Notes under the pieces: model-generated
Seen by the model: only the letters and a program-made list of their open reading frames with translations
Told to the model about the DNA's origin: nothing
Databases searched by the model: none
In this document: one piece after another, positions 51,792 to 60,423 of the stretch
Numbering within the stretch: the stretch's first letter is position 1
Layout of the letters: each line of letters starts with the position of its first letter
Position numbers and translations under genes: made by a program
Assembly (NCBI GenBank): GCA_965215115.1
Contig: OZ244050.1
Span: forward strand, 310,001-374,000
Source of the DNA: CALDTK01 sp965215115
GTDB lineage: Bacteria; Bacteroidota; Bacteroidia; Chitinophagales; Saprospiraceae
Direction of reading: 5' to 3'
DNA: 64,000 bases

Positions 51792-53888
51792 ATGAAGCAT
51801 AACCTCACCCACCTCACCTCGCTCGCCCTCGTGGCCGGCGCGGGACTGCTCGCGCAGGCCTGCCAGAGCTCCCTAGACCGCATCGAAGGCTTCGACGAGG
51901 GGGCCGCCCCGGGGCAACTCGGCGACATCCGCATCGCGAGGGCCCCCGAGGGGTTCACCTTCGAGACCACCGCCGAGTCCGCCTTCGCGATCTCCACGGC
52001 CGTTGGGTCGGACAAACTCGCGGGGGTCCACGTGAGCCTCTACGCGACCTCGGCCGCGGACTCCCTCGTGCAACTCGCCGAGGGCCTCACCGACGCCGGC
52101 GGGGTCTGGTCGCCGACCCTCTCCCTCCCTAACGACCTCGACTCGGTCACGGTGAAGGTGCGGGCCGCGGGCTTCCCGCAGGTGCACAAGGTAGCTGTCG
52201 CCAAAACCGGCAGCACCCGCTACGCCATCGGCGGCACGAACGCCAACGGACGCGTGGTCGGCGACGAGATCGTCGAGCAGCCCGGTTGGGACTACAGCGG
52301 CGTCATTGCCCTCGACGGCGGCGAGGACGGCCTGGCCGCACGCGCGGGCTACAAGTACATGGGTACCTTCAACAAACAGGGCGTCCCCGCCTACCTCGCT
52401 CCGCAGGGGAAGATCTTTCCGGACGTGCTCAAGTTCATCAGCGACAACCTGCCGGAGACCTCGATCCACCAGCACCACCCCGAGTACCTCAACAGCAAGT
52501 ACAGCTCCACGCTGCGCTTCGAGAAGGCCGCCGAGGTCTGGCTCACGTTCGCCCACGAGGGCGCCGGCAACACCAACGCCGTCGGGTACTTCCTCTTCGA
52601 CCTCGACCGGGAGCCCAAGAGCGTCAAGGACGTCTCGGAGCTGACGATCGCCTACCCGAACGTGAGCTTCGTGGGCTCGGGCGGGGGCCTCACGACCGGC
52701 GACCGCGTTTACCTCGGTAAGGTCCCGGCGAATACCGGCGTCTGCTTCTTCCTCATCCCGAACGGCTGGAACGACAAGCAGCAGCGCGTCGACGCCAAGA
52801 GTGGCACGCGCTACACGCTCGACCACTTCAATACCTTCACGAAGCCGGAGTTCCGCCGCCACGCCATCCTGCTGGCCAACGACCCCCGCGAGGTACTCGT
52901 GCTCGGGTTCGAGGACCTCAACCGCCCCGGCGGCGACAGCGACTTCAACGACGCGGTCTTCATCGTGGAGCCGAAGCCCTACTCCGCCGTCGATGTCTCG
53001 CGCACGCCCCCGGCCGATGTGAGCGGCTTCGACCGCGACGAGGACGGCGTGCCCGACTACAAGGACGCCTACCCCGCCGACAAGCTCCGCGCCTTCGCTG
53101 CCTACGCCCCCGGCAAGGGCGTCTACGGCACGCTCGCCTACGAGGACATGTGGCCCCACACCGGCGACTACGACTTCAACGACCTCGTGGTGGACTACAA
53201 CGTCACCGAGGTACTCGCCCCGGACAACCGCGTCAAGGACCTCCGGATCAAGCTCTCGCTCCGGGCCCTGGGCGCCACGCAGAACCACGGTTTCGCGTTC
53301 CAGCTCCCGGTCGCGCCCGAGCTCATCGAGTCGGTCACCGGGCAGCAACTCGCCGGCAACTCCTACCTCAAGCTCAACGCCAACGGCACGGAGCAAAGCG
53401 TGAAGACCGCCGTGATCCCGGCGTTCGCCAACGCCTGGACCCTGCTCAACACCCGCTTCGGACTCATCAACACCGATCCCGGTAAGCCCCGCCAGGAGGC
53501 TCACCAGCAGGAGCTCGTGATCACGTTCAAGACCCCAATCGAGCGCGCGAAGCTGGGCAAGCCCCCCTACGACGCCTTCATGATCCGCAGCCAGGACCGC
53601 TCGATCGAGATCCACATGGCGGGCTACGCCCCGACCGACAAGGCGGACCGGAGCCTGTTCAACACCAAGGCCGACGCCTCCAACCCCGTCACGGGCTACT
53701 GGTACGTCGACAAGAATAACCTCCCGTGGGCGGTGCACCTCCCGGAGTCGTTCCGCTACCCGAAGGAGCGCGTCCGCATCGACCAGGTCTACACCAACTT
53801 CGTCGAGTGGGCCGTGTTCGGCGGCGACACCCAGCAGGGTTGGTGGCGCGACAACGGCAAGAACGTGGACGGGGGGAATGCCTACTAG
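51792..53888 (+). CDS. LruC-domain lipoprotein with DUF4114 module
   Basis: 698 residues; ATG at 51792 gives a signal with lipobox LLAQAC. A carboxypeptidase-regulatory-like strand region sits at about 70-150. A DUF4114-type block at about 360-400 ends GGDSDFNDAVFIV. A calcium-binding-like stretch FDRDEDGVPDYKDAYP near 415 is followed by the LruC domain (YEDMWPHTGDYDFNDLVVDY) to the C-terminus. LruC proteins are Bacteroidota surface lipoproteins of unknown role. It follows the CheY-like and sugar-transferase genes on the same strand and may be part of the same exopolysaccharide unit. A GACA-loop variant motif is at 52193. Confidence 0.93.
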   Translation: MKHNLTHLTSLALVAGAGLLAQACQSSLDRIEGFDEGAAPGQLGDIRIARAPEGFTFETTAESAFAISTAVGSDKLAGVHVSLYATSAADSLVQLAEGLTDAGGVWSPTLSLPNDLDSVTVKVRAAGFPQVHKVAVAKTGSTRYAIGGTNANGRVVGDEIVEQPGWDYSGVIALDGGEDGLAARAGYKYMGTFNKQGVPAYLAPQGKIFPDVLKFISDNLPETSIHQHHPEYLNSKYSSTLRFEKAAEVWLTFAHEGAGNTNAVGYFLFDLDREPKSVKDVSELTIAYPNVSFVGSGGGLTTGDRVYLGKVPANTGVCFFLIPNGWNDKQQRVDAKSGTRYTLDHFNTFTKPEFRRHAILLANDPREVLVLGFEDLNRPGGDSDFNDAVFIVEPKPYSAVDVSRTPPADVSGFDRDEDGVPDYKDAYPADKLRAFAAYAPGKGVYGTLAYEDMWPHTGDYDFNDLVVDYNVTEVLAPDNRVKDLRIKLSLRALGATQNHGFAFQLPVAPELIESVTGQQLAGNSYLKLNANGTEQSVKTAVIPAFANAWTLLNTRFGLINTDPGKPRQEAHQQELVITFKTPIERAKLGKPPYDAFMIRSQDRSIEIHMAGYAPTDKADRSLFNTKADASNPVTGYWYVDKNNLPWAVHLPESFRYPKERVRIDQVYTNFVEWAVFGGDTQQGWWRDNGKNVDGGNAY

Positions 53889-53908
53889 GCCAACCCGGGT
53901 TTAGGGCA

Positions 53909-53972
53909 GCGTCGAGGGTTCGGGGAAGGGAGATACGGCACGCCGCGTCACTCGACACTGAGCCCTCGACGC
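53909..53972. terminator. Possible terminator hairpin
   Basis: GCGTCGAGGG (53909-53918) pairs with CCCTCGACGC (53963-53972) across a 44-base loop, followed by ATTTAAAA. A second short palindrome (GCTAGG...CCTAGC) follows. The long loop weakens the call. Confidence 0.4.
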
Positions 53973-54040
53973 ATTTAAAAGCTAGGCCGGGCCTGACCCT
54001 AGCCTCAAACCCGATACCGTCTCCGGCGTTTGCGAATCGC

Positions 54041-54862
54041 ATGTACCAGAAGCCAAACGACCGCCTCGTCGGCCAAACCGCCATCGTCACCGGATCGTCG
54101 AGCGGGATCGGCGCGGCGGTGGCGCACTCAATCGCCGTCGAGGGCGCCAACGTGACCATCAACTACCACGGCGACGAGGACGGCGGCCGGGCCGTCGCGG
54201 AGGCCATCGCGGAGGCCCGCCCCGGGGCGAAGACGCTGCTCATCCAGGCCGATACCTCGGAGGAGGAGGATGTCGAGCGGCTTTTCGCCAAAACCGTCGA
54301 GACCTTCGGAACCGTCGACATCGCGGTGGCGAACGCCGGCATCCAGCAGGACGCCCGCACGCACGACATGAGCATCGAGCAGTGGCGCGCCGTGATCGAC
54401 GTCAACCTCACCGGACAGTTCCTCGTGGCGCGCGCCGCGCTGCGGGAGTTCCTCGGGCGCGGCATGCGGCCCGACGTGAGCGCGGCCCTCGGGAAGATCA
54501 TCTGCATGTCGAGCGTCCACGATGTCATCCCCTGGGCGGGCCACAGCAACTACGCCGCGTCGAAGGGTGGGCTCAAGCTCTTCATGGAGACCCTCGCGCA
54601 GGAGTACGGCCCCGACCGCATTCGCGTCAATTCGATCAGCCCCGGCGCCATCGCGACCCCGATCAACGAGTCGGTCTGGAGCGACGAGGCCCGCAAGAAA
54701 GAATTGCTGAAGTTGATCCCCTACGCGCGCATCGGCCAGCCGCAGGACGTCGGCTCGGTGGCGGCCTGGCTCGCGAGCGACGAGAGCGATTACATTACCG
54801 GGGCGACGCTTTACGTAGACGGGGGCATGACGCAGTACCCGAGTTTCGCGGACAATGGGTGA
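54041..54862 (+). CDS. Short-chain dehydrogenase/reductase (glucose 1-dehydrogenase-like)
   Basis: 273 residues, cytoplasmic NAD(P)-dependent oxidoreductase. It shows TGSSSGIGAAVA (cofactor loop) near residue 19, NAGIQ near 103, catalytic Ser in ICMSSVH, YAASK near 170, and C-terminal GATLYVDGGM. Classical SDR of the glucose/sugar dehydrogenase cluster; the substrate is not certain. ATG at 54041 fits the family N-terminus. A five-base-loop variant of the mini-hairpin motif (54289) lies inside. Confidence 0.94.
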   Translation: MYQKPNDRLVGQTAIVTGSSSGIGAAVAHSIAVEGANVTINYHGDEDGGRAVAEAIAEARPGAKTLLIQADTSEEEDVERLFAKTVETFGTVDIAVANAGIQQDARTHDMSIEQWRAVIDVNLTGQFLVARAALREFLGRGMRPDVSAALGKIICMSSVHDVIPWAGHSNYAASKGGLKLFMETLAQEYGPDRIRVNSISPGAIATPINESVWSDEARKKELLKLIPYARIGQPQDVGSVAAWLASDESDYITGATLYVDGGMTQYPSFADNG

Positions 54863-54967
54863 AGAGGTAAAAAGGTGGTTTTATCCGCCCGTGAAATAGT
54901 GTTGGGCAAGACGCTTATCAACCTATGTGTATACAGGGCAATACAGTTGAAAGTACGGCATGATACG

Positions 54968-54981
54968 TTTTGGCGAAAGCC
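54968..54981 (+). repeat. GNAA mini-hairpin motif copy (inverted pair, left)
   Basis: Exact consensus in the SDR/tail-fibre-like intergenic region; its inverted partner is 27 bp away. Confidence 0.9.
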
Positions 54982-55008
54982 CACAACGCACACGTATACA
55001 GGCTATTG

Positions 55009-55022
55009 GCCTTTCGGCAAAA
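55009..55022 (-). repeat. GNAA mini-hairpin motif copy (inverted pair, right)
   Basis: Swapped stem GCC/GGC, loop GAAA. The T-runs of the pair lie outermost, so the two copies could also pair with each other. Confidence 0.85.
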
Positions 55023-55151
55023 CCTACCCGCCGGGTCGCGACTAACACGTTGCAATAGCTGGCCAGCACCCGTCGTGGCACTGAGTTTGAAGGGTGTAAC
55101 ACAGGAATGACGACTTCCCCCCTCGGGAACGGCGGACAAGCCTGTGAACAG

Positions 55152-57005
55152 ATGAGAAAACTACACTTCACCCTCGCCGCTGCGCTGCAGTTGGCGGTGG
55201 TTTTGGCGCAAGCCCAGACCAGCATCGGCATTCCCGGACCCGGGGACGCGAACGTCGCGTTGCACGTCCGCGCGAGCGCAACCAACACCGCCGGACCGAT
55301 TCGCCTCGAGGGGCTGAAGGTCGGGTCGTCCGAGACGAATGTCCTCGTCACGGACGTCAACGGCGTGCTGCGCTACCGCTCGGCCGCGTCGCTGATGTCC
55401 GCGCCGACCAACACCGACCTGTGGGTCAACAACGCCAACGTGATCAGCCCCCTGTCGAACCGGCCGGTGGCGATCGGGCAGACCGGCGCCGCCTCGGCGA
55501 CCGACCAGCTGAGCGTAAACGGGCACACGACCCTCGTCGCCGCGAGTCAACTTCGCTTTCGCGACGGCACCAACTACATCTACAGCAACGGCGGCACCGA
55601 CTGGCGCTTCGTGACCAACGCCCTCGCGAAGTTCCGCAACCGCACCGACACCAAGTCCATCCTCAGCATCGACGGCAATCCGGCCGTGGAGCGCGTCGGC
55701 ATCCTGACGGACGCCCCGCAGACCGCCTTCCACGTGGCCGCGACCACCCCGCTCACCGCGGCCGGCGGGGGCGTGGTGCGCGTCGGGAGCAACGGCGATT
55801 ACGTCGGCGTAAGCTCGACGCAGGTCAACGCCTACGCCGCTAACGCCGTCGGCACGCTCCACCTCCAGTCGGAGGGCAACGCCCTCGTCGTCGGCGCGAA
55901 CAACGCGGCCTCCAGCCTCACCGACCTGCGCGGGAGACTCCGGATCGGGACCCTGGCCACCAACAACGCCCCGACGTACGTACTGTCCGCCAACGGCACC
56001 GGCGACGTGACCCGCACCGACCTCGCGGCCCTCTCCGCCGCCTCGCCGTGGACGCGGACGGCCGCCGGTGGCCCGACCTTCCTCGTCAACGCCGCCGACA
56101 ACGTCGGCATCGGTACGAACGCCCCGGCCGGCAAGCTCCACGTGGCGCAGGGCACCAACGGCACTGACACCGAGCTGCTGCTTCAACAGTCGACCATCAA
56201 TCAGTCCGCCGGCATCCGCCTCATCGAGGGGGCGCCCACGCAGGATTTCGGCTTCCACGTCCGCTACGAGGGCACCCTCAACCAACTCCAGTTCAATCGT
56301 CACCTCGGGGCCACCTACCTCAACATCGACCGCAACACGGGCAACGTCGCGATCGGCGACGGGGCCAACACCTCCGCGAGCGACAGGCTCCTCGTGGCCA
56401 ACGGGGACATCCGTCTCCGGGCCGCGAACAGCCAGTACTTCGGCGACAACAACAACATCTTCCTCGCGCGATTCAACAACGGCGCCAACAACGACGACTA
56501 CGACATCGTCAACAACGAGGGCGGCGTCCACGTCCACGCGAGGAAGTTCCAGGTGACCGGGCAGATCGGCAACCTCAACAATACGGCGCTCTTCGATCCG
56601 GCCGTCCAGCGCGTCGGCGTCGGCACGCAGGTCAACCCCCTCTCGACGCTGCACATCACCCCGCGCAACGCCGACACCCCGCTGCGGATAGACAACCTCC
56701 CTACGACGCCCAACAACGGCAAGCAGTACTACCGCCTCCTGATCGACGACAACGGCATCGTCTACCGTACGGTCGCCACCTACCAGGGCAACAACGGTCT
56801 GATCGGCGGCGGCGGCGGTCAGGGCCCACTGGCAGAGCACATCCTGGCTGCCGCGTCCCCCGAGGACGATGTCGCCGCGGAAAACCTGGCGCTCCGCCGC
56901 GAGCACGACGCGCTGCGTGCGCGGGTGGCGGAGTTGACGACCCTCGTCCGGCGCCTCGAGCAGCGCCTGGACGCCGACCGGGCGCCGAGTGCGGACGTGC
57001 ACTAA
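55152..57005 (+). CDS. Secreted tail-fibre-like / trimeric surface protein
   Basis: 617 residues; ATG at 55152 gives signal peptide MRKLHFTLAAALQLAVVLAQAQ. The body is a repetitive beta-rich chain with many NVGIGT/RVGVGT-type turns, as in Bacteroidota fibre-like surface proteins related to phage tail fibres. The end is a coiled coil (LRREHDALRARVAELTTLVRRLEQRL). The usual intramolecular chaperone endosialidase domain is not evident. A mini-hairpin copy with GCAA loop forms part of the signal-peptide codons. Confidence 0.8.
   Translation: MRKLHFTLAAALQLAVVLAQAQTSIGIPGPGDANVALHVRASATNTAGPIRLEGLKVGSSETNVLVTDVNGVLRYRSAASLMSAPTNTDLWVNNANVISPLSNRPVAIGQTGAASATDQLSVNGHTTLVAASQLRFRDGTNYIYSNGGTDWRFVTNALAKFRNRTDTKSILSIDGNPAVERVGILTDAPQTAFHVAATTPLTAAGGGVVRVGSNGDYVGVSSTQVNAYAANAVGTLHLQSEGNALVVGANNAASSLTDLRGRLRIGTLATNNAPTYVLSANGTGDVTRTDLAALSAASPWTRTAAGGPTFLVNAADNVGIGTNAPAGKLHVAQGTNGTDTELLLQQSTINQSAGIRLIEGAPTQDFGFHVRYEGTLNQLQFNRHLGATYLNIDRNTGNVAIGDGANTSASDRLLVANGDIRLRAANSQYFGDNNNIFLARFNNGANNDDYDIVNNEGGVHVHARKFQVTGQIGNLNNTALFDPAVQRVGVGTQVNPLSTLHITPRNADTPLRIDNLPTTPNNGKQYYRLLIDDNGIVYRTVATYQGNNGLIGGGGGQGPLAEHILAAASPEDDVAAENLALRREHDALRARVAELTTLVRRLEQRLDADRAPSADVH
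55201..55214 (+). repeat. GNAA mini-hairpin motif copy
   Basis: Loop GCAA, in signal-peptide codons (read as VLAQA). Confidence 0.9.
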
Positions 57006-57083
57006 ATCCGCCGGTAGCGTTCGCTAGACATTTGGGGATTTGTGGCACCGTGAACACACGACACACGCGACTTTTGCGGCCGC

Positions 57084-59693
57084 GTGCTCAGACCCCTCCT
57101 CACTTGTTGGCTCCTCCTCGGCGGGTTTTGCGGAAGCGTAACCCTCCCGGCGCAGGGCGTGAAGGCCGAGCGGGAGGCGAAGACCTTCGAGGCCATCCGG
57201 CTCGAGGCCCCGTGGGAGATCGACGGCGAGATCGACGCGGCGGTACGGGCGCTGCCGCCGGCGGAGGGCTTTCGCCAAAACTCGCCCCGCCCCGGGGAGC
57301 CGGCCTCGCAGCGGACGCAGGTGTGGTTCGGCTTCGACGACGACGCCGTGTACGTGGTCGCGCGACTCTTCGACGAGCACCCCGACAGCATCCTGCGGCA
57401 GCTCAGCGAGCGCGACCGGCTGCGCAACACGGACTACTTCGGGATCATCATCAACCCGTACCGCGACGGCATCAACGCGACAAGCTTCGTGGTGACCCCG
57501 GCCAACGTCCAGTACGACGGCAAGTTCTCGAGCGGGGACAGCGGTGGCGGCAGCGAGCCCCTCCAGAGCGGGGACCGTAGCTGGGACGGGATCTGGACCT
57601 CGGCCACGACGATCGACAGCCTCGGGTGGACGGCCGAGCTGCGGATCCCCTACTCGATGCTGCGCTTCACCGACGAGGAGGTCCAGACCTGGGACATCAA
57701 CTTCGGGCGGCAGATCCGGCGCCGGCGCGAGGAGTCGTTCTGGAATTTCATCGACCCGAAGGGGCCTGCGCTCGCGACGCAACTCGGGGCGGCGAGTGGA
57801 CTGCGGGGCCTGCGCCCGCCGGTGCGCTTCCAGGCGACGCCCTTCGTGACGGCCGCCGTGACGCACCGCAGCGACCCGGCGGCCGACCCGCGCAACGAGT
57901 GGGGCACGGGCCTCGGCGGCGGCCTCGACCTGAAGTACGGCCTCTCGGACGCCTTCACGCTCGACATGACGCTCGTGCCGGACTTCTCGAACGCCCGTTC
58001 GGACGACCAGGTGCTGAACCTGTCCGCCAACGAGATCAGATTTAACGAGAACCGGGCCTTCTTCACCGAGGGCGTGGAGCTGTTCCAGAAGGGTGGCTTC
58101 TTCTATTCGCGGCGCATCGGCGGGACGCCCGTCGACTTCGGCGCGGCCTACGACGCGGCGGGCGAGGGCGAGGAGGTGATCGCGAACCCGGCCCGCGCGC
58201 AGCTCCTCAACGCCACCAAGGTGAGCGGGCGCCTCGCGAACGGCCTCGGGATCGGGGTCTTCAACGCCGTCGAGGCCGAGACCCGGGCCGCGATCCGGCG
58301 CACGGGCACGGGGGAGACCCGCGAGGTGACGACCTCGCCGCTCACGAACTACTCGGTGGTGAGCTTCGACCAGAACCTGCCGCACAACTCCTTCGCGACC
58401 CTGCTCAACACCACCGTGCTGCGCGCGGGCTCGACCTACGACGCCAACCTCACGGGCCTGGTCTGGGACCTGCGCGACGAGGCCAACGACTGGAGCGTCA
58501 ACGGCGACCTCGGGGTGTCGCAGCAGTACGGCCTGCAGCGCGGGACGCCGACCCCCGAGAACGTCTTCGGCCACAAGCTCAACCTTAGTCTCGACCGCCT
58601 CACGGGCCGCCTGCGCTACGGCGTGCGCTACGGGGAGGAGAGCGCGCGCTACGACCCGAACGACCTCGGGTTGCTGTTCTTCAACAACTCCCGCGAGGGC
58701 AACGTCTACGGGGAGTACAACTGGTTCGATCCGTTCGGGATGTTCAACTCCGCGAGCGTGAACGCCTTCGCGAGTCTGGACTACCTCAACACGCCGTCGC
58801 TGTTCAACTCCGCCGGCACCGGGGGTCGCTTCCGGATGACGACGCGCAACTTCTTCACCTTCGGGGGCAACGCGTATACGGACCTGCGGGCGGGGCGCGA
58901 GTTCCAGGACACGCGTACCCCGGGGCTCGGGCTCGAGGTGCCGGCCTACGCCGAGGTGGGGGGCTTTATCTCGAGCGACTACCGCAAGACCTTCGCGTTC
59001 GACGTGCGGTCGAGTTTCGGGCGCTTCTGGGAGACGGGGCGGACCAACTCGTTCGACTTCTACGTGAGTCCGCGGGCGCGCCTCGGCGACAAGCTCGCGC
59101 TGCGGTTCCAGGCGCGGTACAGCACCAACCACCGTTTCCTGGGGTACATCGGCCACAGTGCGGCTTCCGCCAAAACCTACGGGCTCGCGGGTCTGGAGAC
59201 GGGCGTCCAGGTCCTCGGCGAGGACGGCGTCGGGTACGAGGGCATCCGCCCCGACGGCATCGTGATGAGCTACCGCGACGTCGAGAGCCTCGAGAACGAG
59301 TTCACGGTGGAGTACAGCTTCACGGCCAACATGAACGTCAACCTGCGGATGCGCCACTACTGGAGTCGGGTGCTGAACCGGGAGTACTTCGAGATCCAGG
59401 GCGCGGGCACCCCGATCGAGACGACGTACACGGGTCGCAGGGCCGACGGCTCCCCGGTGCAAGACCGGAGCTTCAACGCGGTCAACGTGGACGGTTTCTT
59501 CCGGTGGCGTTTTGCGCCGGGCTCGGACGCCTTTTTGAGCTACAAGACGCAGAGTTATTTCGCGGGACTCTTGGACCGTGGCTACGCAAGGAATTTGGGC
59601 GTCTTCGGGCAGGAGCCCGTGGACAATAGCTTGACCTTGAAGGTGATTTATTGGTTGGATTATAATGAGGTACGGGGGCGGTTGCGGGGGTAG
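57084..59693 (+). CDS. DUF5916 outer-membrane beta-barrel protein with CBM9-like N-terminus
   Basis: 869 residues, GTG start, signal peptide MLRPLLTCWLLLGGFCGSVTLPAQ. Residues about 40-210 resemble a CBM9-like carbohydrate-binding fold (WEIDGEIDAAVRALPPAEGF, then TQVWFGFDDDAVYVVARLFD). DUF5916 follows (FSNARSDDQVLNLSANEIRFNENRAFFTEG) with alternating amphipathic strands to the C-terminus, consistent with an outer-membrane barrel. Function unknown; related proteins are common in Bacteroidota. Motif copies are at 57267 and 59162, with a short-stem variant in the signal-peptide codons (57126). Confidence 0.9.
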   Translation: MLRPLLTCWLLLGGFCGSVTLPAQGVKAEREAKTFEAIRLEAPWEIDGEIDAAVRALPPAEGFRQNSPRPGEPASQRTQVWFGFDDDAVYVVARLFDEHPDSILRQLSERDRLRNTDYFGIIINPYRDGINATSFVVTPANVQYDGKFSSGDSGGGSEPLQSGDRSWDGIWTSATTIDSLGWTAELRIPYSMLRFTDEEVQTWDINFGRQIRRRREESFWNFIDPKGPALATQLGAASGLRGLRPPVRFQATPFVTAAVTHRSDPAADPRNEWGTGLGGGLDLKYGLSDAFTLDMTLVPDFSNARSDDQVLNLSANEIRFNENRAFFTEGVELFQKGGFFYSRRIGGTPVDFGAAYDAAGEGEEVIANPARAQLLNATKVSGRLANGLGIGVFNAVEAETRAAIRRTGTGETREVTTSPLTNYSVVSFDQNLPHNSFATLLNTTVLRAGSTYDANLTGLVWDLRDEANDWSVNGDLGVSQQYGLQRGTPTPENVFGHKLNLSLDRLTGRLRYGVRYGEESARYDPNDLGLLFFNNSREGNVYGEYNWFDPFGMFNSASVNAFASLDYLNTPSLFNSAGTGGRFRMTTRNFFTFGGNAYTDLRAGREFQDTRTPGLGLEVPAYAEVGGFISSDYRKTFAFDVRSSFGRFWETGRTNSFDFYVSPRARLGDKLALRFQARYSTNHRFLGYIGHSAASAKTYGLAGLETGVQVLGEDGVGYEGIRPDGIVMSYRDVESLENEFTVEYSFTANMNVNLRMRHYWSRVLNREYFEIQGAGTPIETTYTGRRADGSPVQDRSFNAVNVDGFFRWRFAPGSDAFLSYKTQSYFAGLLDRGYARNLGVFGQEPVDNSLTLKVIYWLDYNEVRGRLRG
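57267..57280 (-). repeat. GNAA mini-hairpin motif copy
   Basis: Exact consensus on the minus strand (gene-sense reading FRQN). Confidence 0.9.
59162..59175 (-). repeat. GNAA mini-hairpin motif copy
   Basis: Loop GGAA, in the DUF5916 gene. Confidence 0.85.
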
Positions 59694-59820
59694 CGGGGGC
59701 GAGGCGCTCCGCGGCGGTGCCCGAACACCAGTGCGTCGCTGCCGCTCAGATGTCGCACCTACGGGGCTTTACTGTGTCCTGAAAGTGCTGGCGGCGCCAC
59801 GAAAAAAATGTGGCCAATGA

Positions 59821-60273
59821 TTAGTGTGAACACCGTCTCGACGTAGCCGCGGGCGCGATTATCTCGTAGGGCCACGGCTCCCAATCGGCGGCTTTGACCT
59901 TCGGGATGGCCTTTAGGTCGGTCCCGAGGGCGCGATAGAGTTTACCCTTGACCGGCTTCGAGCCATACGCCTTGTCGGCTAGCCGGAGGCGGTCCCTCAG
60001 GCGGGTCACGAAGCCCTCGTCGAGGGCCTCGTCCTCGGCCAGGGCGACGAGCTCCTTGAAGACCGAGAGGTCGTGGTGCGAGGCCGGGCGCAGGACGTGC
60101 TTTGCGTAAATATCTGATGTAGTGAAGATTGCGTGCAGCTTGCACCCGACGCGCCAGCGCTTCGTCGAGGCGTGGTACGTCTTGTCAACGCACAGCGCGT
60201 CGAACTCGGGGTGGCGGCACGCGCGGGACTGGGCCTCGCGCCAGCGTGCCCAACGCGCCCCTGTGTCTAAAAA
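59821..60273 (-). pseudogene. Decayed DDE transposase fragment (IS982/IS4-like)
   Basis: The minus strand is open for about 150 codons from after a stop at 60274-60276 to TAA at 59821, without a start codon for most of that length. Read through, it contains VDKTYHASTKRWRVGCKLHA, IYAKHVLRPASHHDLSVF and LRLADKAYGSKPVKGKLYRAL. These match the first catalytic Asp, the GxKLH block, the TPAxxHD block and the second Asp block (ADKAY) of IS982/IS4-type transposases. The N-terminus and the C-terminal Glu region are missing. No terminal inverted repeats were found. It occupies most of a 730-bp gap between the DUF5916 and M48 genes. Confidence 0.72.
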
Positions 60274-60423
60274 TTACTCCCCATCCCATCGTGCGTAGCG
60301 CGCAGACCGCGCCGAACCCCGCCCCCACCCCCAATCGTCTATTTCGCGACCGCACACCGCCTACGTCCCGCCCTCCCGACTTCGCCCGGATTACTTTTAC
60401 CGGCCATCACCTTCGTTGACGCG

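Noticed and set aside
55161..57002. 613-codon minus-strand frame opposite the fibre-like gene
   Set aside because: Antisense shadow; the plus frame has a signal peptide and coiled coil.
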